5,080 nt of DNA from Phycisphaeraceae bacterium (GTDB taxonomy: Bacteria; Planctomycetota; Phycisphaerae; Phycisphaerales; Phycisphaeraceae). The notes under the pieces are model-generated. The model ran no database searches. It saw only the letters and a program-made list of their open reading frames with translations, and had not been told where the DNA came from. Below are positions 1-5,080 of this stretch, one piece after another. Position numbers and translations under genes: made by a program. Within the stretch, counting starts at the first letter, position 1. Every line of letters starts with the position of its first letter. The stretch is from the NCBI GenBank assembly GCA_020850375.1, contig JADZET010000287.1:1-5080 (forward strand), in the 5' to 3' direction.

Positions 1-727
1 CGAGGATGACCAACGCCTCGTTGAGCGTCCGCCCGCGCATGAACGCCAGCGGGATGATCTCGATCAGGTCGCAGGCCATCATGCGCTGGATCTGGTCGTA
101 GTCCATCATGTCGTGCAGCGCGTCGAGAAGCGGCCGCAGGTAGGGGTTGACCTTGTCCTGCATCGACCCCGGCAGAAAACCGAGCTTCTCGCCGGCCTCG
201 ACCGCGGGCCGCACCAGAACCAGCTTGCGCACCCGTGCCGCCTTGAGCATCGCCACCGCCGCCGCGACGGCCAGATACGTCTTGCCCGTCCCCGCCGGCC
301 CGACGCAGAAGGTCAGATCGTGCTCCGCGATCGCCTGGAGATAGTCCGCCTGCCCGGGCGTCATGGCCTTGACGGTCCGGCCTCGCGTATACACCTCGAT
401 ACCCGCGGCCTCGGATGACTCACTCCCGGGGGCGCCGACGTTCAGCCGCCCCGCGTGCGGGGCCCCCGCCTGCCGGGCCGAGGCCGCGATGGCGTCGAGC
501 AGTTGCTGGCGGTCCATCGGCCGTCTCCGCACCGCCGCCTCCGAGAGCTGTTCGAGCAGCCGGGCCGTCTGCCCCACGGCCGCGCTGTCGCCGCTGATCC
601 GCAGCGACCCGTCCCGCGCCGCGATCCGCACGCCCAGCGTCTCTCGCAGAATCTTGAGGTTCCGCTCAGCCACCCCCACCATCCCCAGACGGTGATCGCC
701 GTGCGGCAGATTGATCGTCAATTCCAA
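1..727 (-). CDS. phoH: PhoH family ATPase, C-terminus cut by the window edge
   Basis: PhoH-like P-loop ATPase, a cytoplasmic protein of the PhoH/YbeZ family often linked to RNA metabolism and found near ybeY. The first 242 residues are visible; the family usually has about 320. Residues 1-80 form the small N-terminal domain (ERNLKILRETLGVRI around 21-35), followed by a variable linker to about residue 115 and then the ATPase core. The core shows the Walker A motif GPAGTGKT at 143-150, the family signature RPAVEAGEKLGFLPG at 173-187, and FMRGRTLNEALVIL at 229-242. In relatives that last segment runs straight into the Walker B DEAQN, which lies just outside the window. I chose the TTG at 727-725 because AAGGAG lies 8 bases upstream and the N-terminal domain begins at once; no equally good ATG is in frame. 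The family is certain; the exact physiological role is not well defined. The gene is divergent from the lipoprotein gene at 922. Confidence 0.95.
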   Translation of the reverse strand, partial: MELTINLPHGDHRLGMVGVAERNLKILRETLGVRIAARDGSLRISGDSAAVGQTARLLEQLSEAAVRRRPMDRQQLLDAIAASARQAGAPHAGRLNVGAPGSESSEAAGIEVYTRGRTVKAMTPGQADYLQAIAEHDLTFCVGPAGTGKTYLAVAAAVAMLKAARVRKLVLVRPAVEAGEKLGFLPGSMQDKVNPYLRPLLDALHDMMDYDQIQRMMACDLIEIIPLAFMRGRTLNEALVIL

Positions 728-735
728 CGCGTCGT

Positions 736-741
736 CTCCTT
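736..741 (-). promoter_or_regulatory. Ribosome binding site AAGGAG for phoH
   Basis: On the minus strand AAGGAG is followed by 8 bases and then TTG. This near-consensus Shine-Dalgarno sequence decides the unusual TTG start at 727. The reading frame stays open for at least 50 bases upstream, so frame alone would not fix the start. Confidence 0.75.
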
Positions 742-824
742 GTCCCGCCGGCGGCCCGCCAACAACTCCCTTGCGATCGTCCCTGGCCGGCGACGCGGTT
801 GGGCGCAGAGGCCCTGCACCACGT

Positions 825-830
825 ATTGTA
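825..830 (-). promoter_or_regulatory. Candidate -10 box upstream of phoH
   Basis: TACAAT on the minus strand matches the TATAAT consensus at five of six positions in otherwise GC-rich DNA. It lies about 98 bases upstream of the phoH start. No convincing -35 box stands 16-18 bases further upstream, so this is a weak call. The 194-base divergent region 728-921 shows nothing else I can support, and no clear promoter for the plus-strand gene at 922. Confidence 0.25.
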
Positions 831-921
831 TGCCCCGCAACCAGAACTGACCGGGCCGATGCCCCCTCTTGCCGATTCTTAAGATAGTCTCAGATCGCAC
901 CCGCCCAACAGGCACGCCGCC

Positions 922-1488
922 ATGAATCTCAAGCCATTGCCAATGCTAATCTTAGGACTAATGGCCACGTCGGCGTGCTCCCCCGCTCCCACTGCGTCGG
1001 CGCCATCGGCCAACACGACGTCAGCCGCTGACGGTGACCCGCTCGCCCTGCCCCGGGCCGACGGGCAAAACCGGGCCTACGTCGTCTCACCCCGCAGGCT
1101 GCACCAGGACATCCGCCGGAGCATGGCAAACCTGCACTGGGCGGCGCTGCGGGTCGAGAAGCCGACTCCATCCGCCCTGACCCAGCCGGCCGAGAACACG
1201 CCCCCCCTGCTGCGCGCCTGGGCCCTGCTGCCGGACGGACGAACCGCCACGATCGCCGCCTGGGTCGCGCCCGAGACAGCCCCCGACGCCGTCCACGCCT
1301 CCACGGATCGCACCGGCCCCGGCGTCGACCACGACGCCCCGTGGCTGCGTGAACCCGTGGCCGTCATCCTGCGCGTCAGCGTCGGCCGCCTCGGTGACGC
1401 GGAGATCGAAAAACAATACCTCGACGCGCTCGAGCAGACCCTGCGCGGCCCATCCCAGCGCCGACGCATCCGCTTCGAACTGCCGTAA
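922..1488 (+). CDS. Probable lipoprotein of unknown function
   Basis: I do not recognise this 188-residue protein. It opens with a hydrophobic leader (residues 6-18, LPMLILGLMATSA) followed by Cys19. This resembles a lipoprotein signal, although the -3 position is Thr rather than the usual Leu, so the lipobox is imperfect. A low-complexity Ala/Ser/Thr/Pro stretch (20-37) looks like a flexible tether. The rest is a soluble domain with alternating strand-like segments (around WALLPDGRTATIAAWV and PVAVILRVSVG) and a helix (AEIEKQYLDALEQTL) before a basic C-terminus. Codon third positions are strongly G/C, as expected of a real gene here. No Shine-Dalgarno sequence precedes the ATG, so the start rests on the signal peptide. 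The gene runs convergently into the oxidoreductase gene, with 34 bases between the two stop codons. Envelope location is inferred; no function is assigned. Confidence 0.75.
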   Translation: MNLKPLPMLILGLMATSACSPAPTASAPSANTTSAADGDPLALPRADGQNRAYVVSPRRLHQDIRRSMANLHWAALRVEKPTPSALTQPAENTPPLLRAWALLPDGRTATIAAWVAPETAPDAVHASTDRTGPGVDHDAPWLREPVAVILRVSVGRLGDAEIEKQYLDALEQTLRGPSQRRRIRFELP

Positions 1489-1522
1489 CCCGTCGCCGCA
1501 CAAACCTGGCCGCCGGCCCCGC

Positions 1523-3547
1523 CTACGCCTCGAGGTTCAGCCACTTGACCTCGTGCCCCGTCAGCTCGACGTTCACGCTCGGGATCGACGTCGCCGTCTC
1601 GTGGATCAGACGCGGCCCGATCAGCGCGAAGCTCGGGAACGGCTGAGCAAGCACCCACGCCGCGGCGATGCTGATCACCTCCACGCCCTTCTTCTTGGCC
1701 AGCTCCATCGCCCGGGCCTTGCGCTCGAAGTTGTCGTCGGCGTACCAGCACCGGACGAGTTCCTGGTCCTCGAGCTTGTCCGGGGCCGAGCGATCGGTGA
1801 AGAACCCTCGGGCCTGGCTCGACCAGGCCAGGTGCGCCAGCTGGTGCTTCTCCAGGTACGCCAGCGTCACCGGGTCCTTGGAGCTGATACAACCGGCCCA
1901 GGGCGGATCGACCATGCGGGCGAGGCTCAGGTTGTTGCTGAGCATCGAGAACCCAGCCTTGCCGTGCTTGGCCGCGTACTCGTTGGCCGCCGCGATGCGC
2001 TCGATCGTCCAGTTCGACCCGCCGAAGAGCCGCAGCCGCCCGGCGTTCTTGTGCTCGTTGAGCACGTCCACGAACTCGCCGACGGGGATGTCCGGGTTGT
2101 CGCGGTGCATCAGGTAGAGGTCCACGTGGTCGGTCTGCAGCCGGTCGAGGCTCTCCATCAGCTGGCGGGTGAGGTTGACCGGGTCGCAGTGCGGCGTGTG
2201 AGCGCCCTTGCCGAGGATCACCACGTCCTTGCGGATGCCGCGCGACTTGACCCAGGCGCCCAGCAGGCGCTCGGGCACGCCGTCGCCGTAGCCGTAGGCC
2301 GTGTCGAACGCCGTGCCGCCGCGCTCGAACCAGTCGTCGAAGAGCGCCTGCGAGTGCGAGTAGGCCCGCTGGTTGTCGCAGCCCATGATCAGCCGCGAGA
2401 TGTCCTTGTCCACCCCCGGCAGCCGGCCGTACTTCATCGGGTGCTTGAGCGCGCTGGCGGGCCGGCGGGCCAACGGCCGACCGTGCAGCGGCCGGGACAC
2501 CGCGCCGGGCTTCTCCTCGTCATAGACCAGCCCGATCGCCGCTCGCCACCGGTCCAGGGTCGCCATGTTCCCCAGCGTGTCCTCCCACGTCATCGCCGGC
2601 GGCGACGCCTGCCGCGCCGGCAGGGACTTCGCCACGGTGTCCGCCTCGATGCCGTAGAGGTACTGGTCGCTCTTGACCTCGACCTCCTGCGTCTGCCCCT
2701 TGGCGTTGACGATGATCTTGACGCTCCCGCCCTCGCGGGCCGGGATCCACGGATTGGGCACGACAATCGAGCCGTCCGTGCCGTAGATCCGCACGCTGTT
2801 GTCCTGGTTCAGCCGCACGCCGGTCGCCACCTGGGCGATGATCTCGCCGCTCTGCCCCGGAGGAGCCTGAAACTTGAGAACCGCCGCGGCGTACTCATCG
2901 ACGTGGGTCTTGCCGATGTGCCCCGCGCTCACGACCTGCGTCGGCTCGACGAAGGGCCTGCCCCACGCCGCCCCGGCCACCAGGCGCGACATGCTCGTGC
3001 AGTAGCACCCGACGTCCAGGATGCCGCCGCCGCCGAGCTTGTTGTTCATCAGCCGGCTCTCGGGGTTGTCGCCGGCCCGGAAGCTGAAGGTCGCCTGGAT
3101 CATCTGCACCTGCCCGATCGTCCCGGCGCGCAAGATCTCGAGCAGCCTCGCCGTCTGCGGGTGGCAGCGGTACATGAACGCCTCCATGAAGAAGACGTCG
3201 TGCTCGCGGGCCGCCTCGATCATGGCCATCGCCTGCGCGTGGTTCAGGCCCACCGGCTTCTCGCAGAGGATGTGCTTGCCCGCCTCGGCGGCGCGGATGG
3301 CCCACTGCGGGTGCATCGGGTGCGGCGTGCAGATGTAGACCGCCTGCACCTTGGGGTCCGCCAAGAGGTCCTCGTAGGAGCCGTGGGCCCGCTCGGCCCC
3401 GAACTCCTGGGCGAACGGCTTGGCCTTGTCCATCGACCGGCTGCCGACGGCCACGAGACGGCCCGTCTGCGACTTGCTCAGCCCCATGGCGTAGGCCTTG
3501 GCGATGTTTCCGGCGCCGAGAATTCCCCACGCAAGACGGTCCGACAT
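1523..3547 (-). CDS. Fused Gfo/Idh/MocA oxidoreductase and aldo/keto reductase
   Basis: A 674-residue two-domain oxidoreductase, probably cytoplasmic because no signal peptide is seen. Residues 5-125 form a Rossmann NAD(P)-binding domain with GAGNIA (11-16) and CEKP (95-98), which supplies catalytic Lys97. The Gfo/Idh/MocA C-terminal domain follows to about 343, with EAFMYRCHPQ (122-131) and the DVGCY motif (Asp178, Tyr182). An Arg/Pro-rich linker spans about 345-370. Residues 371-674 are an aldo/keto reductase barrel with FDTAYGYG (414-421), VILGKG (443-448), DLYLMHRD (476-483) and GGSNW (509-513). The tetrad Asp415, Tyr420, Lys447 and His481 is complete. Each half is near full length for its family. 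I chose the ATG at 3547 because GGAAAGGA lies 7 bases upstream and the Rossmann fold starts at once; the longer frame to TTG 3625 begins inside a terminator hairpin. Substrate is unknown; sugars, inositols or their keto derivatives are likely from the families. Confidence 0.93.
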   Translation of the reverse strand: MSDRLAWGILGAGNIAKAYAMGLSKSQTGRLVAVGSRSMDKAKPFAQEFGAERAHGSYEDLLADPKVQAVYICTPHPMHPQWAIRAAEAGKHILCEKPVGLNHAQAMAMIEAAREHDVFFMEAFMYRCHPQTARLLEILRAGTIGQVQMIQATFSFRAGDNPESRLMNNKLGGGGILDVGCYCTSMSRLVAGAAWGRPFVEPTQVVSAGHIGKTHVDEYAAAVLKFQAPPGQSGEIIAQVATGVRLNQDNSVRIYGTDGSIVVPNPWIPAREGGSVKIIVNAKGQTQEVEVKSDQYLYGIEADTVAKSLPARQASPPAMTWEDTLGNMATLDRWRAAIGLVYDEEKPGAVSRPLHGRPLARRPASALKHPMKYGRLPGVDKDISRLIMGCDNQRAYSHSQALFDDWFERGGTAFDTAYGYGDGVPERLLGAWVKSRGIRKDVVILGKGAHTPHCDPVNLTRQLMESLDRLQTDHVDLYLMHRDNPDIPVGEFVDVLNEHKNAGRLRLFGGSNWTIERIAAANEYAAKHGKAGFSMLSNNLSLARMVDPPWAGCISSKDPVTLAYLEKHQLAHLAWSSQARGFFTDRSAPDKLEDQELVRCWYADDNFERKARAMELAKKKGVEVISIAAAWVLAQPFPSFALIGPRLIHETATSIPSVNVELTGHEVKWLNLEA

Positions 3548-3554
3548 GTCAACA

Positions 3555-3562
3555 TCCTTTCC
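3555..3562 (-). promoter_or_regulatory. Ribosome binding site for the fused oxidoreductase
   Basis: GGAAAGGA on the minus strand sits 7 bases before the ATG at 3547. It supports this start over the longer open frame, whose only other start codon (TTG at 3625) lies in a terminator loop and has no such site. A nearer ATG at 3556 is out of frame. Confidence 0.7.
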
Positions 3563-3585
3563 GCCATGGGAGGCGAAACCGTGTG

Positions 3586-3605
3586 AGCCCGGATAAGCCC
3601 GGATC
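3586..3605. repeat. Tandem direct repeat with 10-base period in a leader
   Basis: Two copies of AGCCCGGAT (3586-3594 and 3596-3604) stand head to tail with a period of exactly 10 bases. They lie 39-58 bases upstream of the oxidoreductase start, between the upstream terminator and the ribosome binding site. Such spacing puts both copies on one face of the helix, as in some operators. A binding role is inference only, and chance is possible in GC-rich sequence. Confidence 0.5.
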
Positions 3606-3610
3606 GGAAG

Positions 3611-3635
3611 AAAAAAGCCCCGCAAAACGCGGGGC
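3611..3635 (-). terminator. Intrinsic terminator of the LysM lipoprotein gene
   Basis: A perfect 7-base-pair GC stem (3617-3623 with 3629-3635) closes a 5-base loop. Read on the minus strand it is followed at once by six T (3616-3611). It lies 65 bases after the stop codon of the LysM gene and 63 bases before the oxidoreductase start, so it should separate the two minus-strand genes. On the plus strand a T6 run (3644-3649) follows the stem at 8 bases, so weak activity in that direction is possible. Confidence 0.9.
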
Positions 3636-3700
3636 GTGTCAGGTTTTTTCGGCGCCAGATCCCGGGAACCGGGCCGGCTGTTCTTAGACTACAGACAAGC

Positions 3701-4051
3701 TCACGGGATCGTCAACACCTGGCCGACCTTGATGATCTTGGTGTTCTGGTCGATCCCGTTGGCCGCGGCGATCTCGGTCCAACGCTTGGGGTCGCCGTAG
3801 AAGCGACGGGAGATGGACCAGAGCGTGTCACCTTTCTGCACCGTGTAGGTGTTGCCGGCCGGTGCGGAGGGCTGCGGCGCGACATAGGCCGGGGCCGGCG
3901 GCGGGGCCTGGTAGGACATGTCCACCATCGTGTCGGCCGGGGCCGGCGGCGGCGGCGGAGCGTCCGAGAGCTGATCCTTCTGCTTGGCCTTGCAGCCGGT
4001 TAAGCCCACCACCATCGTCACCATCAGAACGAGAGCCAGAGTCCTGCGCAT
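3701..4051 (-). CDS. LysM domain lipoprotein
   Basis: A 116-residue envelope protein. Residues 1-19 are a lipoprotein signal peptide with basic MRR, a hydrophobic core and lipobox LTGC, giving lipidated Cys20. The next residue is Lys, so nothing suggests an Asp+2 inner-membrane retention signal. Residues 31-66 form a Pro/Ala-rich linker containing two PPPAPA blocks. Residues 68-116 are a single LysM domain (TYTVQKGDTLWSISRRFYG to VGQVLTIP), which in this family binds the N-acetylglucosamine-containing glycan of peptidoglycan. The protein therefore probably tethers a membrane to the cell wall, with no enzymatic domain of its own. AGGAG lies 8 bases before the ATG. The gene appears to be a single transcription unit, with its own terminator and a candidate promoter 90 bases upstream. 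A specific partner cannot be named. Confidence 0.93.
   Translation of the reverse strand: MRRTLALVLMVTMVVGLTGCKAKQKDQLSDAPPPPPAPADTMVDMSYQAPPPAPAYVAPQPSAPAGNTYTVQKGDTLWSISRRFYGDPKRWTEIAAANGIDQNTKIIKVGQVLTIP
3887..3952. repeat. 18-base direct repeat encoding the PPPAPA linker blocks
   Basis: An identical 18-base unit occurs at 3887-3904 and 3935-3952, 48 bases apart and in the same codon frame. Each copy encodes PPPAPA in the LysM protein linker (residues 34-39 and 50-55). The second copy is extended by further CGG units. It probably arose by slippage or local duplication, and linker length may vary among relatives. Confidence 0.8.
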
Positions 4052-4081
4052 CGTTGCTGCTCCTGATCAGGCTGTGGGTCG

Positions 4082-4098
4082 CATGGGCCGCGCCCATG
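4082..4098 (-). promoter_or_regulatory. Hairpin in the leader of the LysM gene
   Basis: A perfect inverted repeat, CATGGGC and GCCCATG with a 3-base loop, lies 31 bases before the LysM start codon and inside the predicted leader. No T run follows, so it is not an intrinsic terminator. It might stabilise the mRNA or bind a protein; no function is shown. A separate 10-base palindrome, CCTGATCAGG (4062-4071), overlaps the edge of the ribosome binding site. Confidence 0.45.
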
Positions 4099-4139
4099 AC
4101 GACGTTCTTGACCGTATAACCCCCGCAGACACGCTGAGC

Positions 4140-4169
4140 ATTGTACCTGTCGCCTTCACACAAGGGCAA
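4140..4169 (-). promoter_or_regulatory. Candidate sigma70-type promoter of the LysM gene
   Basis: On the minus strand TTGCCC (4169-4164) and TACAAT (4145-4140) are separated by 18 bases. They match the -35 consensus at four and the -10 consensus at five of six positions. Transcription would start near 4133 and leave a leader of about 80 bases that includes the hairpin at 4082-4098. This is a pattern match only. Confidence 0.45.
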
Positions 4170-4242
4170 AGCCCGATGCCAGCGGTGGATATCTTCCCAA
4201 GCCGGTAGCCACGCACCGCCGCGGAGGGGGTGCCCCGGGGTG

Positions 4243-4269
4243 TTGCCCAGCCGATTTTGCCGTTAAACT
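4243..4269 (+). promoter_or_regulatory. Weak promoter candidate for the GH116 gene
   Basis: TTGCCC (4243-4248) and TAAACT (4264-4269) are separated by 15 bases, shorter than ideal. This is the most AT-rich patch before the plus-strand glycosidase gene, about 60 bases upstream of its start. The rest of the 277-base divergent region 4052-4328 holds the LysM promoter elements and an 8-base CCCCGGGG palindrome at 4233-4240, with no sign of a further gene. Confidence 0.2.
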
Positions 4270-4328
4270 GCCCGCCCGTCACGCCCGCGTGGCCTGACCC
4301 CCCTGCCGACCCGTGAAAGGCTCACCTC

Positions 4329-5080
4329 ATGGTCAAGGCCGTCACCTACCGTGGCCCCCAACTACGCGAAGTCGCCTTCCCGCTCGGCGGCATCGGCGCC
4401 GGCTGCGTCAGCCTCGAGGGCCGCGGCTCACTCCGCGACTGGGAGATCTACAACCGCCCAGCCAAGGGCACGCTCCTCGATTTCACCTTCCCCGTCCTCT
4501 GGTGCCAAGAGGAAGGCCAGCCCAGCCAGACCCGCACCGTCCAGGGCCCCTTCAACCGCGACTTCGTCGGCGGCGGCTTCGGCATCAGCCGCGCCCAGGC
4601 CAGCGGCCTGCCCTGCTTCGCCAGCACCGTCTTCCGGGGGCGCTTCCCCTTCGCCCACGTCGAATTCGAGCAGCCCAACTACCCGCTGCAGGTCTCGCTG
4701 CGGGCCTTTAGCCCCTTCATCCCTCTCGACCACGACAGCTCCGCCATGCCCGTGGCCTGCCTCACCTACACCCTCCGCAACCGCACCAAGCGCCCCGTCC
4801 GCGCTACCCTGGCATGGTCCATGAACAACCCCGTCGGCCAGGGCGTGCCCATTTCCTCCGAAGATCCCAACAAGGCCCTGAACACCTTCCGCAACACCTT
4901 CCCCTCCGGGGCTCACTGCCGCGGCATCTACTTCGAGAACACCCGCTTCGCCCCCGACGACCACCGCCACGGCACCGCCGCCCTGACCACCAGTTGGACC
5001 GACATCACCTACACCACCAGCTGGCTCCGCGACGTCGGCTGGTTCGACAGCACCCACCACTTCTGGGACACCTTCAGCAA
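4329..5080 (+). CDS. GH116 family beta-glycosidase (GBA2-like), N-terminal part
   Basis: The first 250 residues of a glycoside hydrolase family 116 protein, related to non-lysosomal glucosylceramidase GBA2 and prokaryotic beta-glucosidases/xylosidases. The visible part is the N-terminal beta-sandwich domain. Its hallmarks are FPLGGIGAGCVSLEGRGSLRDWEIYNRP (from residue 17, with PLGGIGAG at 18-25 and RDWEIYNRP at 36-44), a GGGFGISR segment (81-88), and RAFSPFIPLD (125-134) followed by PVACLTYTLRN (141-151). The catalytic nucleophile and acid/base lie in the C-terminal (alpha/alpha)6 barrel outside the window, so activity and linkage cannot be judged. There is no signal peptide, which suggests a cytoplasmic enzyme acting on imported glycosides. 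The ATG at 4329 follows AAAGG by 8 bases and directly precedes the conserved region. Third codon positions are overwhelmingly C. Confidence 0.92.
   Translation, partial: MVKAVTYRGPQLREVAFPLGGIGAGCVSLEGRGSLRDWEIYNRPAKGTLLDFTFPVLWCQEEGQPSQTRTVQGPFNRDFVGGGFGISRAQASGLPCFASTVFRGRFPFAHVEFEQPNYPLQVSLRAFSPFIPLDHDSSAMPVACLTYTLRNRTKRPVRATLAWSMNNPVGQGVPISSEDPNKALNTFRNTFPSGAHCRGIYFENTRFAPDDHRHGTAALTTSWTDITYTTSWLRDVGWFDSTHHFWDTFS

Noticed and set aside
1489..1522. Possible terminator between the convergent genes (GGCC inverted repeat at 1508-1518)
   Set aside because: The stem is only 4 base pairs and no T run follows on either strand, so an intrinsic terminator cannot be claimed.
1077..1892. A 271-codon minus-strand frame spanning the convergent gene ends
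   Set aside because: It overlaps two well-supported genes in other frames, has low-complexity Gly/Ala/Arg composition and no motif.
1349..3586. A 745-codon open frame on the plus strand, antisense to the oxidoreductase gene
   Set aside because: Its translation is rich in Arg, Leu, Val, His and Asp in a low-complexity pattern with no recognisable domain, and it mirrors a gene with clear motifs on the other strand. Long antisense frames are expected opposite GC-rich genes.
3548..3625. A 26-residue N-terminal extension of the oxidoreductase starting at TTG 3625
   Set aside because: The start codon lies in the loop of the LysM gene terminator, has no ribosome binding site, and the extension resembles nothing in the family. 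The ATG at 3547 is far better supported.
3661..3673. Short inverted repeat CCCGG/CCGGG just after the LysM stop codon
   Set aside because: The stem has five base pairs and a 3-base loop but no T run. The nearby hairpin at 3617-3635 is the clear terminator, and such short GC repeats are common here.
4428..5060. A 210-codon minus-strand frame antisense to the GH116 gene
   Set aside because: It is a Gly/Ala/Val/Glu-rich shadow of a gene with unmistakable GH116 motifs on the plus strand.

Overview
The window is GC-rich, densely coded bacterial DNA holding five protein genes. Two are cut by the window edges and three are complete. Two of the complete genes encode likely lipoproteins, one with a clear lipobox, which points to a Gram-negative-type envelope. 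A PhoH ATPase, an oxidoreductase built from a Gfo/Idh/MocA half and an aldo/keto reductase half, and a GH116 glycosidase would suit a sugar-degrading bacterium such as a planctomycete. That placement is inferred from gene content and composition. No rRNA or other marker confirms it.

Layout. Positions 1-727 (-): N-terminal three quarters of a PhoH-like ATPase, starting at TTG with a good ribosome binding site and leaving the window just before its Walker B motif. Positions 728-921: divergent intergenic region with at most a weak promoter candidate. Positions 922-1488 (+): small, unrecognised, probable lipoprotein. Positions 1523-3547 (-): 674-residue fusion of a Gfo/Idh/MocA dehydrogenase and an aldo/keto reductase, convergent with the preceding gene across a 34-base gap. 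Positions 3548-3616: its leader, with a 10-base-period tandem repeat, directly after the intrinsic terminator of the next gene. Positions 3701-4051 (-): 116-residue LysM lipoprotein with its own terminator, a plausible promoter and a leader hairpin. Positions 4052-4328: divergent intergenic region. Positions 4329 to the end (+): N-terminal domain of a GH116 beta-glycosidase (GBA2-like), cut by the window edge.

How the genes fit together. The GH116 enzyme and the fused oxidoreductase could both act on sugars or glycosides, the first by hydrolysis and the second by NAD(P)-dependent redox steps. They are on opposite strands with a LysM gene between them, so co-regulation is not shown. PhoH and LysM look like housekeeping or envelope functions. 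No mobile element, CRISPR array, tRNA or rRNA was seen. The least ordinary item is the two-enzyme fusion, in which both sets of catalytic residues appear intact; I see no strong evidence of a wholly new system.
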